64,000 nt of DNA from DATFKA01 sp035268885 (lineage in GTDB: Bacteria > Bacteroidota > Bacteroidia > Chitinophagales > Saprospiraceae). This document shows, piece by piece, positions 52,201 through 62,600 of this stretch. A program made the translations under genes and the position numbers. Under the pieces are notes generated by a model. The model did not search any database. It saw only the letters and a program-made list of their open reading frames with translations, and was not told the DNA's origin. Location of the stretch: assembly GCA_035268885.1 (NCBI GenBank), contig DATFKA010000098.1, positions 18,883 through 82,882 on the forward strand. The letters run 5' to 3'. Position 1 is the stretch's first letter. The number at the start of each line of letters is the position of its first letter.

Positions 52201-54859
52201 TAATAATCGCGAAGTAGCCGCCATGCTCAATTTTAAATCAGATAAAGAACAATACAGCCCCGGTGAAACCGTGCAGTTAACGATTCCGGGCGGCAAGAAT
52301 GGCCGGGCACTGGTCAGTCTTGAGACGGGCACAGAGGTGCTGGATCAATTTTGGGTGGAAACCCAGGAAGGCGAAAACCAAATCAGCTTCGATGCACGCG
52401 CTGAGATGGCTCCGACGATCTATGCCAACGTCAGTATGGTACAGGCACACGGACAAGCCGACAACGACCTGCCCATCCGGATGTATGGCGTTCTTCCTAT
52501 CCGGGTAGAAGACCCTGATACCCGGCTGGAGCCAAGCCTGGCGATGCCGGAATCTCTGCGGCCAGAACAGAACTTTACCGTCGAAATCAGTGAAGAAAAC
52601 CGTAAAGAGATGGCCTACACCCTGGCCATTGTTGACGAAGGTCTGCTGGGCTTAACTCGTTTTTCTACTCCTAATCCGCACGATGCCTTCTACGCCCGCG
52701 AAGCACTGGGCGTAAAAACCTGGGATGTCTTCGATAATGTACTGGGTGCTTATGGTGCTGAGCTGGACCGCTTACTCAGTATCGGTGGAGACGACGTAGG
52801 TCGCAACGACGATCTTAATAATAGTGCGAATCGATTTGAACCGGTGGTGCGGCACCTTGGCCCCTTCAAACTGGGGAAGGGGCAAAAAAATAAACACGAG
52901 ATCCGTTTACCGAATTACGTCGGTGCCGTACGGGTAATGGTAGTGGCTTCCTCGGCTAAAGCCTACGGTGCAATAGATAAAACCGTACCAGTCAAAAATC
53001 CGCTAATGGTCCTGGCTACCCTGCCCCGCGTTTTATCTCCCGGGGATGAATTGAAAGTCCCGGTAAATGTCTTCGTAACGGAGGATAAGGTAAAGCGGGT
53101 GAATGTACGTATTAAGGAGGCCTCCGGCTTAGCGAATCTACAGGATAACGGCAATCGTACACTTAGTTTTCAGGAGCCTGGTGATCAATTAGTAGAGTTC
53201 CCGGTAAAAATTGTAGACGGCGTAGGAACGGCCCGCTTTGAAATAGAAGCCAGCGGTAATGGTGAGTCTGCTTCGCAGGTCATCGAAATCCAGGTCCGCA
53301 ATCCCAACCCTTACCAGACCAAAGTCCTGGCCGATCTGGTTAATCCCGGTCAGACCTGGTCGGAGACCTTCTCCCCCATTGGTATGCAGGGGACAAATGA
53401 AGCTATTCTTGAAGTTTCCAGCATTCCTCCCATTGATTTGGGCCGTCGATTAAATTATTTGCTGCGTTACCCCTATGGATGCCTGGAACAAACCGTCTCT
53501 TCCGGATTCCCACAGTTGTTCGTCAATAAACTGATCAAGCTTAGTGAAGAGCAGAAAGCCAGTGTGCCAGATAATATCGTGGCCACCATCAACCGAATCC
53601 AACAATTTCAGTTAAGCAACGGCGGACTGGCTTATTGGCCGGGAGAAAACAGTCCTAACCAATGGGGAACCAATTACGCCACCCACTTTCTGCTGGAAGC
53701 AAAATCTTTGGGGTATAGTGTCCCAACCGGAATGCTGAAAAGTTTGCTGCGCTTCCAAAAACAAACCGCTCGTCTTTGGAGCCCACGGCAGGAGGCCTAT
53801 GGGTTTTATGCACGCGGCAATCAGCAACTGACCCAGGCTTACCGCCTATACACGCTAGCTCTGGCGGGCGATGCAGATTTGTCGGCCATGAATCGTTTAC
53901 GGGAAAGTGAACAGTTGGAAGATATAGCGCGCTGGCGTTTGGCGGCAGCCTATGCCTTAGCGGGTAGAACGAATATTGCACAGGATCTGGTAAGCGCAGC
54001 CTCTACGGAAGTTCCGGAATATCAGGAATTGTCTTATACCTACGGATCTCATTTACGCGATCAGGCTATGATTTTAGAAACGCTGACGCTTTTAAAAGAA
54101 GAGAATAAAGCTGCCCAGGTAGTACAGGACCTCTCGGATGCACTGAGTGATCAGCGTTGGTTAAACACCCAAACGACGGCTTATGGCTTACTGGCCATTG
54201 GGAAGTTCGTGGGTATTACTTCGACCCGGGAAGACTTCAATTTCGCCTATAATTTTGGACGCCAGTCTCAGGATATCCGATCAGAGGAGCCCGTATTTCA
54301 AATTGCCTTAGACGATTTGACGGCACAAGGAAACGAACTGGAATTCCGCAATAAAAGTAACGCCAGGCTTTTTGTCCGATTAATATTAAATGGACAACCC
54401 CGGCCAGGTTTGGAAAAAGGTAGTAATAACAACCTGGGCCTCGAAGTGAGGTATTTAAATCCCGATGGTAGTGTATTAGATCCCGGACGATTGACGCAGG
54501 GACAGGATTTCACCGCAGAAGTGACGGTAAGACATCCTAATACCCGGCCCATTGACTACGAAGAACTAGCCCTGGCACAGGCTTTTCCAGCCGGTTGGGA
54601 GATTTCAAACGCCCGAATGGATGGTTTGCCAAATCTGGGGCAAAGCAGTTACACGTACCAGGATATACGCGATGATGCCGTACATACCTTTTTTGATCTG
54701 CAGCGATCAAAAAGCCATACTTACCGGGTACAACTGACCGCCGCTTATCAAGGGCGCTTTTATTTGCCTGCTCAGTCTTGTGAAGCCATGTATGATCAGC
54801 GTATTACGGCTTATACACCGGGACAGTGGGTCGAAGTAGTAGCGCCCGGGAATCTCTAA
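49295..54859 (+). CDS. Alpha-2-macroglobulin-like lipoprotein with thioester
   Basis: The 1854-residue protein has a lipoprotein signal with lipobox VSAC (C20), an N-terminal series of macroglobulin-like beta domains, the MG2/bait segment and the thioester domain: YPYGCLEQTVS with C1396-L-E-Q1399, which forms the internal thioester that traps attacking proteases. Residue 1380 onward has the helical barrel. C-terminal strands end with a domain including PIDYEELALAQAFPAGWE. It should guard the periplasm against proteases, as in E. coli YfhM, whose partner PBP1C is not in this window. Confidence 0.93.
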   Translation: MKIKVQLFSLFTLAILVSACQPKAPREVSSLSAENPYVFAYTSGIISAADPIVVEFANDVIETDQIGQEVQADLLSFSPGIKGVLAWENTRTLRFTPEKLLPAAATYQAKLQVAKVLKAAKGENRTFDFEFQTKAQNLALEIDNLRPLSNTDLSKQEIKGTLFTSDVALPEAIETTLDARQGQRNLDISWNHQERTVHQFTVNGVNRGDNSSEVEIAWNGKALGVSQKGERKVSIPALGDFKVMEAEAFQEPEQYARIQFSDPLLKRQDLRGLISLEDYTGDLRFTVENNQVRVYPTQRLLGDYTLVVSPGIRNINDKRMPSGGDYSLRFEEVKPELRLVGNGVILPSTDGLVFPFEAIGLNAVDLEIFKIYSNNILQFLQSNTIQGDYEMNAVGRIIQQEKITLSELNPSGSNQRWMRYAIDLSSLIDNDPRAIYQIRLGFRPEYSTLACPDPSTLSRARPVIEEESEEPKSILDNYYGVYGYYDGYDWNNRDNPCYPEFYNRDRFVSRNVIASNLGIISKMGQDKRATTIITDLRTAAPVNGAQVTFYDYQQQPIGTATTDSKGFAKVELEGIPFVCIAEQGGEIGYLRMQDGDALSLSRFDVSGASVQKGLKGFLYGERGVWRPGDSIYLNFVLEDQANPLPEDYPISLEIYDARGQLFLQRTVVQNTGQVYPLYFSTPKEAPTGNWRATVKVGGANFSKTLKVETVKPNRLKIDVGFGQEELSGRTEVQGTLQANWLYGAPASDLKAKVEAQLSPMTTRFEDYPSFVFDDPARSFSDRATKTLFDGRLSASGAANFSARLLGTSEIPGKMRANIRTRVFEKGGDFSIDAFSIPYSPFSTYLGVEIPTNKYDEPRVEVGENGQIRFVAVDAEGNPQANRQINVGFYRVNWRWWWDQGYDNVSNYNSTTHNDAVSRIELTTNTNGVATWNIKPDRWGRYLIRVCDMDGGHCSGSYFYAGYPWYGNDDNNREVAAMLNFKSDKEQYSPGETVQLTIPGGKNGRALVSLETGTEVLDQFWVETQEGENQISFDARAEMAPTIYANVSMVQAHGQADNDLPIRMYGVLPIRVEDPDTRLEPSLAMPESLRPEQNFTVEISEENRKEMAYTLAIVDEGLLGLTRFSTPNPHDAFYAREALGVKTWDVFDNVLGAYGAELDRLLSIGGDDVGRNDDLNNSANRFEPVVRHLGPFKLGKGQKNKHEIRLPNYVGAVRVMVVASSAKAYGAIDKTVPVKNPLMVLATLPRVLSPGDELKVPVNVFVTEDKVKRVNVRIKEASGLANLQDNGNRTLSFQEPGDQLVEFPVKIVDGVGTARFEIEASGNGESASQVIEIQVRNPNPYQTKVLADLVNPGQTWSETFSPIGMQGTNEAILEVSSIPPIDLGRRLNYLLRYPYGCLEQTVSSGFPQLFVNKLIKLSEEQKASVPDNIVATINRIQQFQLSNGGLAYWPGENSPNQWGTNYATHFLLEAKSLGYSVPTGMLKSLLRFQKQTARLWSPRQEAYGFYARGNQQLTQAYRLYTLALAGDADLSAMNRLRESEQLEDIARWRLAAAYALAGRTNIAQDLVSAASTEVPEYQELSYTYGSHLRDQAMILETLTLLKEENKAAQVVQDLSDALSDQRWLNTQTTAYGLLAIGKFVGITSTREDFNFAYNFGRQSQDIRSEEPVFQIALDDLTAQGNELEFRNKSNARLFVRLILNGQPRPGLEKGSNNNLGLEVRYLNPDGSVLDPGRLTQGQDFTAEVTVRHPNTRPIDYEELALAQAFPAGWEISNARMDGLPNLGQSSYTYQDIRDDAVHTFFDLQRSKSHTYRVQLTAAYQGRFYLPAQSCEAMYDQRITAYTPGQWVEVVAPGNL

Positions 54860-54867
54860 GCGATCTC

Positions 54868-54905
54868 ATTTCCGCAGGCGGCCTTCCCTCGCTGCCTGCG
54901 GAAAT
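54868..54905 (+). terminator. Rho-independent terminator after the macroglobulin gene
   Basis: ATTTCCGCAGGC (54868-54879) pairs perfectly with GCCTGCGGAAAT (54894-54905), 12 pairs and a 14-base loop. A short T-containing stretch follows. It lies 9 bases after the stop codon. Confidence 0.75.
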
Positions 54906-54956
54906 TTAATTATCGGAACTTGAACAAAAAGAGAATTTTAGGGCTTTACCTTTTAT

Positions 54957-56114
54957 ATGATTTCAGCACAGCCACCTATGAAGTTTGAAGCGAAACGCGA
55001 AAAAGTGATTTGTGATCCTAAAATACTGGAGCAAATCCTCAATAACGAGAAAGATATCAGTCATCATACCTTTCGTGGCTTTGACTTTTCCGACCGCATC
55101 GTAAACTGGCAGAATTACAACATTGATGATACGGTTTTTCTGGGCTGTACCTTTTCGCTGGAGCAGGAATTATTATTACGTCGGATGGGGGCCTGGATTT
55201 ACACCGCTCCTCGTAATCTGCCCTATGATCCTTTTCGGGTTTCGCTCTATTCCTGGCAGGAGTTAATGGAAGGCTACCAGGAAGGAAATGATCATTCAGT
55301 GGATCTAAAGATATACGAGCATTTTTCCAAATCGCGCTTTAATCCGAGTATTAACGAAGCCCTTTGGCAACGAATTCACGATCATGCCATTGATAATGCT
55401 TTGCGCAATATGCTGAAGTTTGACAATGAGGGCATGACCGAATTGCGCTGCGTGGGTATTATGGGTGGGCATGGCATCAAGCGAACGCATCCGCACTTTC
55501 TTAAAACTGCGAGAACGGCCAAATTACTTGCCGAGGCCGGATATTTTGTCTGTACGGGCGGTGGGCCTGGCATCATGGAAGCAGGGAATCTCGGCGCCTA
55601 TTTTGCCGGAAGGCCGGATAAAGACCTGGAAAAGGCATTAGATATGATGAGCCTGGCTCCACATTATACCAGTCCTGGTTATCACCCCAAAGCACTGGAG
55701 GTACTCGAACAGTTTCCGGAAGGGAAGCAATCACTGGCCATACCCACCTGGTTCTACGGACACGAACCGAGTAATTTATTTGCCAGTCACATTGCCAAAT
55801 ATTTTTCGAATAGTCTGCGGGAGGATACGCTGATTTCTATATCGCTTTACGGAATTGTTTTTGCACCGGGCAGTGCCGGCACCACCCAGGAAATTTTTAT
55901 GGACGCTACGCAAAATCACTACGGTACCTTTAATTACTATAGCCCGATGGTGTTTTTAGGCCGGGAACGTTACGAAATTGAGACGCTAATATTTCCGCTA
56001 CTAAAACAACTCGCCTGGGACCGCCCCTACCACGATTTGTTACACCTTACCGACCGTCCTGACTCCGTGGTGAACTTCTTAAAGGATCATCCTCCGGTTA
56101 AGTTTGAAGAATGA
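54957..56114 (+). CDS. LOG-family/Rossmann nucleotide-binding protein (PpnN-like)
   Basis: The 385-residue protein has a non-conserved N-terminal half and a LOG/lysine decarboxylase-like domain (about 160-370): VGIMGGHGIKRT, VCTGGGPGIMEAGNLGAYFAG and the motif PGSAGTTQEIFMDA, where the family has PGGxGTxxE. The Glu and Gly residues of the phosphoribohydrolase site are kept. PpnN relatives hydrolyse nucleoside monophosphates. An ATG at 54978 is an alternative start. The stop abuts the DUF4403 stop on the other strand. Confidence 0.85.
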   Translation: MISAQPPMKFEAKREKVICDPKILEQILNNEKDISHHTFRGFDFSDRIVNWQNYNIDDTVFLGCTFSLEQELLLRRMGAWIYTAPRNLPYDPFRVSLYSWQELMEGYQEGNDHSVDLKIYEHFSKSRFNPSINEALWQRIHDHAIDNALRNMLKFDNEGMTELRCVGIMGGHGIKRTHPHFLKTARTAKLLAEAGYFVCTGGGPGIMEAGNLGAYFAGRPDKDLEKALDMMSLAPHYTSPGYHPKALEVLEQFPEGKQSLAIPTWFYGHEPSNLFASHIAKYFSNSLREDTLISISLYGIVFAPGSAGTTQEIFMDATQNHYGTFNYYSPMVFLGRERYEIETLIFPLLKQLAWDRPYHDLLHLTDRPDSVVNFLKDHPPVKFEE

Positions 56115-57485
56115 TTATCTATTCAAATCTAATTCATCCACTACGATCTTCAAATCACCGCTAAGGAATACATCGGCGTAAAGGCCGTTTCTCACAACCA
56201 GCACGTCGCGTATACCCAGACCATTCACACTGGTGCGTAGTTTCACGCCGGGTGCAATGGAATAATTATCTAACTGGTTTTGCAGCATTTCCTGAGTGTA
56301 GGCCAGATTGGCATCTAAAAGGAAGTTCATATTACCTTCAATACCTTTTCTAATCGGACCCTTTAGTAGCCAACCGGCACTTTTAAATAAAAAATTTCGG
56401 GTATCCAGCGTAAATTCCAGATTTTTTAACTCAATACTATTACGTCGAGGATTGTAGGTCGGTCGTCCCTGTAAATAAATATTACCACTATAAGAACCAC
56501 TCAATTGAGTATTAACGATCACCTGGTCGCCCTGCCCAAATAATTCTATATCTTCTACCGTTACGGAACGTCGGCCGTAGGTATAGGTCTGCCCTACTAT
56601 TTGCTCTTTAGCTATGTTTTCTGCTTCGTCAAAGGAAATTTCAGCCCCAATATTAAGTAAAAAGCCTTCGTAAGTATCTGGCTTCCGGGTAAAAAGTGGT
56701 AAGGGCGTGGGATTCACATTACCCGGTTTGTTGCCGATCACCACGCTGGGATAGCCTTCAATAATAATATTGGTAGCCAGAGAGTCTTGTTCCATATAAA
56801 AAGAGCTCAGACCAATATTACTGGGGTTTACCACCAGCCAGGTATTGTATTGAGGAGAGACCAGCATAGGTTTGTACATCTGCTTCCAGGTACTGGCGAT
56901 CAACTCATCTAACTTGACATTATTCGCTACCTGCTCATCAATAATGCTGGCAATCCGATTCTTACCATTGTTGAGGATTAAGTTAGCAATGAAGCCGATG
57001 GGAACATTAATACTGCCCATACTCAGACGGGGCTTGCGAAGCCACTCGTACTGCAGTATTTCGGTTTGGGTCTCCAGGGCCCAGTTTGCTTTGATATCAA
57101 AGCGAGTGGCCATATCCAAGGCTATCTCCCCTTCTCCTGACAAGGTAGTAAAACCAGCATCATACTTGATCAATAAGTCCAGCGGAACCCGATAGCGGAT
57201 GGTTTGACTATCAACGCTAATAAATAGATCCCTATTCTTGATCGCCCGGATGGCGATATTGTCATCTCTGAGGTTATTGTCCTCGTAGATGGTACCATTA
57301 AGCTTTGCATTTAGGGAGCGTTCTAACTCTTTAATTCCTAGTTCAACCGGTATGCTAATTACGGAGCGTCTTTCGGCAACTAGCTCATTATAACTTTCCA
57401 TAGGTCGGGCTAACTTTTTTGTACTGGAACAGCCAAGCGCTAAGGTACTCAGAATACAAACAAGTAAAAAAGAAGATCGGTACAT
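56115..57485 (-). CDS. DUF4403 lipoprotein
   Basis: The 456-residue protein has a lipoprotein signal with lipobox ALGC (C19) and the DUF4403 sequence pattern: PVELGIKELERSLNAKLN, then DLLIKYDAGFTTLSGEGEIALD, and repeated alternating strands. It resembles the SMP/TULIP-like lipid-transfer architecture in its alternation (weak). Function is unknown; members are common in Bacteroidota envelopes. A longer frame to 57554 is open, but the lipobox fixes 57485 as start. Confidence 0.87.
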   Translation of the reverse strand: MYRSSFLLVCILSTLALGCSSTKKLARPMESYNELVAERRSVISIPVELGIKELERSLNAKLNGTIYEDNNLRDDNIAIRAIKNRDLFISVDSQTIRYRVPLDLLIKYDAGFTTLSGEGEIALDMATRFDIKANWALETQTEILQYEWLRKPRLSMGSINVPIGFIANLILNNGKNRIASIIDEQVANNVKLDELIASTWKQMYKPMLVSPQYNTWLVVNPSNIGLSSFYMEQDSLATNIIIEGYPSVVIGNKPGNVNPTPLPLFTRKPDTYEGFLLNIGAEISFDEAENIAKEQIVGQTYTYGRRSVTVEDIELFGQGDQVIVNTQLSGSYSGNIYLQGRPTYNPRRNSIELKNLEFTLDTRNFLFKSAGWLLKGPIRKGIEGNMNFLLDANLAYTQEMLQNQLDNYSIAPGVKLRTSVNGLGIRDVLVVRNGLYADVFLSGDLKIVVDELDLNR

Positions 57486-57641
57486 ATAGGCTAGTTTAAT
57501 TGACTTCAGTTGGTCTGACGGTACAAATTTGGTTAAAATTAATGTGAAATCCAATTGTAGTTTTTTACGTGCAACCCTTCCTTTCTTCCCCTGTCTTTAA
57601 AATTAAAACCGACATTTCCAGCATTTCATAACAAACAACGG

Positions 57642-59420
57642 ATGATGAATCAGATAAAAACAATTACGGCGCTCTTTGTGCTATTTTGCCTAAGCGCCCC
57701 TCAGGCCCAGTCACAAATCAACTGGTGGAACAGTGGCGAAGAGGAAAAAGCTTTTCTGGGGGTAGAATCCGAAAGGATCAGTAAGGAAAAAGCTAAGTTG
57801 CTGGGCTATGATAATATCTATGGCCAAATTATTGATCGCGTAGTACCCAGCACTGCTGCGGAGGAAGCCGGGCTACAGCCTTTTGACTACCTGGTGGGTA
57901 TTGATCAGGAAGATATGGGCTGGACAACGGAATTAACGGACTTACTGTCGAAATATAAGGCAGGAGATGAAGCCACCATTCACTTTTACCGAAAGGGTAA
58001 AAAGCAAAAAGCAAAAGTGCAGTTTCTTCCCAGAGAGCGCCCTTTTTTTAATGGAAATATCTTGAGAAAATCTATTTTTTCCGACGATGAGCCCTTTCTG
58101 GGGGTAAGTGCTTCTAATGAAGAAGACGAAGACGAACCGGGTGTCCGCGTGAATATTATCGAAAACTCTACGGCTGATGAAATGGGGTTGCGTGATGGGG
58201 ATGTCATTTTATCCATTAATGATTATCAGATGGTAGACTGGAGTGATATTTCCAGGGCGATCAACATGCTTGAGGTAGATGCTTCGATTAGCGTCCGTTA
58301 CCGAAGAGCCGGACAAACCGCTACTCAGACGGGCCAAATGAAAACCCGCCCCTCCCGAGGCTACGGAATTCGAAACTTCTGGACGGGTGACGATGATGAC
58401 GAGCGCCCCTTTCTGGGGGTTTACTCCGAATCTATCTCTGAAGATAAGGCCGAAAAACTAGGTATTGACAACCCCTACGGAAGTTACGTCACCAGCGTTT
58501 TTAGCAATTCCGCAGCGGCGGAAGCCGGACTAAAGGCCTTTGATTACGTCTATGGTATCGACGAATACCGCGTTGGAGAAAATCAAAAGCTAAGCGATAT
58601 TATTCGAAAATACAAGGTGGGCGAAAAAGCGACTATTCACTTCGTGAGAAAAGGAAAAGCCTACAGTAAATCTATCACCTTCGGTAGCCGGGAAGAAGCA
58701 CGCGAACCGGGTGACCGAAGCCGTTGTGAAGATCCTTTCCTCGGTGTACAACAAAGGGACGGGGCCAGCAGCGAAAAGGGCGTTCGCGTGGAAATTGTAG
58801 GCAAGTCTACCGCCGCTTCGCTTGGGCTCAGAAATGGTGATGTTATAGCTTCCATCAATGATTATCCTATATTGACTTGGAGTGACATCCGTCCGGCCAT
58901 TGATATGCTTTCCGTAGGAGATCCCATAACGATTGGATATTTCAGGGGTGGCCAAAAGCGCAGTATTGCCGGTAAAATTGGTTCCTATTGCGATACTTAC
59001 GGTAGCGGAAGTATCTGGAGTAATAACAACTGGTTTGACCGGGAAACGGAAACAGACATTAACCTTTCCGAGGTAAATATTGAAGTCAACAACTTAAACA
59101 AATCTGAAATCAAAAGCCTAAACGATCAGCTATCCTTAAGCCTCGGAGCTAATAATAATTTAACGGTTAATAACCTACAGGTTTCCCCCAATACCCAAAG
59201 CAATTTGCTACAATTACAATTTGAATTACCGGGGAAAGGAGAGACACTGGTACAGATTTTTAACGAGGCCGGTCGGCAGGTCTATACCTACGATTTAGGT
59301 TATTTCTCCGGCGAATTTTCTGATGAAATTGATCTGCTGAGAAATGGCTCAGGGGTGTATTATCTGAGTATTAAGCAGGGGACCAATAGTCTTTCTCAGT
59401 CTCTTTCGCTTAAAAAATAA
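57642..59420 (+). CDS. Four-PDZ protein with type IX secretion tail
   Basis: The 592-residue protein has a signal peptide (about 1-25) and four PDZ domains (about 37-145, 150-240, 255-355, 360-455). Domains 1 and 3 start FLGVESERISKEKAKLLG and FLGVYSESISEDKAEKLG, and 2 and 4 FLGVSASNEEDE and FLGVQQRDGASS, so a two-PDZ unit has been duplicated. No protease domain is present. The last 80 residues form a type A type IX sorting tail (VSPNTQSNLLQLQF, QIFNEAGRQV, LSQSLSLKK). It should be a surface or secreted adaptor. A separate terminator follows. Confidence 0.87.
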   Translation: MMNQIKTITALFVLFCLSAPQAQSQINWWNSGEEEKAFLGVESERISKEKAKLLGYDNIYGQIIDRVVPSTAAEEAGLQPFDYLVGIDQEDMGWTTELTDLLSKYKAGDEATIHFYRKGKKQKAKVQFLPRERPFFNGNILRKSIFSDDEPFLGVSASNEEDEDEPGVRVNIIENSTADEMGLRDGDVILSINDYQMVDWSDISRAINMLEVDASISVRYRRAGQTATQTGQMKTRPSRGYGIRNFWTGDDDDERPFLGVYSESISEDKAEKLGIDNPYGSYVTSVFSNSAAAEAGLKAFDYVYGIDEYRVGENQKLSDIIRKYKVGEKATIHFVRKGKAYSKSITFGSREEAREPGDRSRCEDPFLGVQQRDGASSEKGVRVEIVGKSTAASLGLRNGDVIASINDYPILTWSDIRPAIDMLSVGDPITIGYFRGGQKRSIAGKIGSYCDTYGSGSIWSNNNWFDRETETDINLSEVNIEVNNLNKSEIKSLNDQLSLSLGANNNLTVNNLQVSPNTQSNLLQLQFELPGKGETLVQIFNEAGRQVYTYDLGYFSGEFSDEIDLLRNGSGVYYLSIKQGTNSLSQSLSLKK

Positions 59421-59492
59421 ACCCCTGACGCGCAAGACAAGAAGTCACCCAACTGTATAATTCGTTTTAAGGCGAATTTTTCTCCAATTAGC

Positions 59493-59533
59493 AGAAGCTG
59501 CATTCTATTCAATGAATGCGGCTTCTCTTTTTT
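59493..59533 (+). terminator. Rho-independent terminator after the PDZ gene
   Basis: AGAAGCTGCATTC (59493-59505) pairs with GAATGCGGCTTCT (59514-59526), 13 pairs with one G-T, and CTTTTTT follows (59527-59533). Confidence 0.8.
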
Positions 59534-59644
59534 ATCAACGACCGCTCTACGTGGATGAACTACCCCTCTACCCTACCAGATAACTTTCGCTAGGTTTCAG
59601 CTTTTTTATATTTTTATTCTTCCGAAAACAATAACTAACTAATC

Positions 59645-62600
59645 ATGATAATGATGTATCAAAAAAGCTTATTAACCAAGTTTTGTATTCTGGGAATGGT
59701 CTTTTTCCTTTCCCTGCCCGCTTATGGTCAACGCAAAAAGCGAGACATGACCAATGCAGCGGCGAAAACGCTTATTGACGAAGCCGTCTATGATGCCGCC
59801 CAGTACCGACTGGTTGGCCCCTTCCGGGGTGGACGCTCCGCTGCCGTCACCGGGGTGCCCGGCGATCCCGAACTCTTCTATATGGGGGCTACTGGTGGTG
59901 GTGTCTGGAGAACCCAGGATGGTGGTCAAACCTGGGAAAACATCTCCGACGGCTACTTTGGCGGTTCGATTGGTGCAGTTGCGGTAGCAGAATCTGACCC
60001 CAACGTAATCTATGTAGGTGGTGGAGAGGTCACTGTGCGGGGTAATGTATCCTACGGTTACGGAATGTGGAAGAGTGTCAACGCTGGTAAATCCTGGGAG
60101 CAAATTGGGCTGCCCGATTCCAGACACATTGTCCGCATCCGGGTGCACCCGAAAAACCCGGACATTGTCTTTGCAGCCGTTATGGGTGACCTGTACAAGT
60201 CTTCCGAAGAACGTGGTGTCTACAAATCTGAAGATGGTGGTGATACCTGGGAGCGCGTGCTATTCGCTAATGCCGATGCCGGTGCGGTTGATTTGGTGAT
60301 GGATCCGAATAACCACCGAATCATGTACGCTTCTACCTGGCGCATCCGCCGTACGCCCTATAGCCTGGAATCAGGGGGTGAGGGTTCCAGCATTTGGAAA
60401 AGTACTGATTCTGGAGAAACCTGGACTAATATCATGGATGCCGACGGGCTGCCCGATGGCCCCATTGGTATCATTGGTCTGGCCGTCTCGCCGGTGAATT
60501 CAGAAAGAGTATTTGCGATCATCGAAGCCAATGATGGTGGTGTTTTCCGTTCGGATAATGCGGGGGAAAGCTGGCAAAAAGTCAATAGCAGCCGGTCACT
60601 ACGCCAACGCGCCTGGTATTACAGTCGTATTTACGCAGATACGGAAAATGAAGATATCGTTTACGTGATGAATGTAAGTTATCACAAGTCTACCGACGGT
60701 GGCCGCACTTTCGAATCATCCAATGCCCCTCACGGTGATCACCACGATTTGTGGATTGCCCCCGAAGATAATCAACGGATGATCATTGCCGATGATGGCG
60801 GTGCTCAGGTTTCTTACGACGGTGGGACCAACTGGTCGACTTATGGCAATCAGCCAACGGCTCAATTCTACCGGGTTACGACCGACAATGCTTTTCCTTA
60901 CCGCATCTACGCAGCTCAGCAAGATAATTCTACGGTACGCATCAAGCACCGTACCGATGGCGGGGCAATCACCGAAGAGGACTGGGAGTCCACGGCCGGC
61001 GGAGAAAGTGCGCACATTGCCGTCGACCCGGAAAACAGCGATATCGTATACGGCGGAAGCTACGGTGGATTCCTGACCAGGGTCAACCACGAAACGGAGC
61101 AGACCCAGGCCATTAACGTATATCCTGACAATCCCATGGGATACGGAGCGGAAGGGATGAAGTATCGCTTCCAATGGAATTTCCCTATTTTCTTTTCTCC
61201 GCATAATCCGGATAAGTTATACACCCTTTCTAACCACGTGCACGTCAGCTACAACGGCGGTCGCAGCTGGGAACTGGCCAGTCCTGATTTAACTAAAAAT
61301 GATCCGGACAAGCTGAAATCTTCCGGTGGTCCGATTACACAGGATAATACGGGGGTGGAATATTATTGTACGCTATTTGCCGGGGCAGAGTCTCCTTACG
61401 AGGAGAACTTGCTGTGGGTAGGTTCAGATGACGGCTTGGTCCACGTTAGCAAAGACGGCGGCGAGAATTGGGAAGATGTTACCCCAAAAGGTATGCCCGA
61501 ATGGATGATGATTAACAGCATCGACGTTGATCCTTTCAACGAAGGGGGGGCTTTTGTAGCAGGTACGCGCTATAAGCTTGGTGATTATCAACCGTACCTC
61601 TACCATACCACTGATTACGGTAAGACCTGGAAGAAGATTGTAAGCGGTATCCCCGGCGATCACTTTACCCGAGTAGTAAGAGCTGATCCCAGCCGTGAGG
61701 GCCTTTTATATGCCGGTACAGAGACCGGTATGTATATCTCTTTTGATAACGGTGCCAACTGGCAACCTTTCCAACTGAATCTACCGATCGTACCTATCAC
61801 AGATCTGACGATCAAAAATGATAATCTCGTGGTCGCTACTCAGGGCCGTAGTCTTTGGATAATTGACGACCTGACGGTATTACACCAGGCAGAAGCAGAT
61901 ATTGCCGAAAAGGATTTTCATTTGTATAAGCCAATGGATTCCTACCGTATGGGTGGACGTGGCGGACGTGCTTCAGCCACGGCGGGAACCAATCATCCCG
62001 GGGGCGTAATCGTCAATATGTTCCTGAAGGAGAAACCAGCGGATTCGGTAGAAGTGAAAGTGGCCTTCCACGAGATGGATGGTACTTTAATCAAAGAATA
62101 CTCCAGCAAGACCGAGGAGCGCAGCTTGCGTCTACCTGAATTAAAGGCAGGTGGTAACTCCATCAACTGGAATATGCGTTATCCCAATGCCGAAGATTTT
62201 CCGGGTATGATTCTTTGGTCAGGAAGTATGGCTGGTCCGATGGCGGTGCCCGGTGATTACAAAGTAACGATGACCATTGGAGAGGAAACCCAGGAGCAAG
62301 TCTTTACTATCCTAAAAGATCCTCGCTCAGAGACTACGCTGGAAGGCTTTCAGGAACAGTTTGACTTCCTGATCAGCGTGCGGGACAAGGTCACGGAATC
62401 CCACCGGGCCATCAAAGATATCCGCACAATCCGCGATCAATTAAGTCATTTCAAAGGCCTGTGGAAAGGACAGGAAAACAAGAAAGAGCTGATCGAAAAA
62501 GCGAATGAAATTGAGGAGTCCATCGGAGAAATCGAGAAGGCACTCTACCAGACCAAGAACCGCAGTCGCCAGGATCCTCTAAACTATCCAATTAAGCTAA

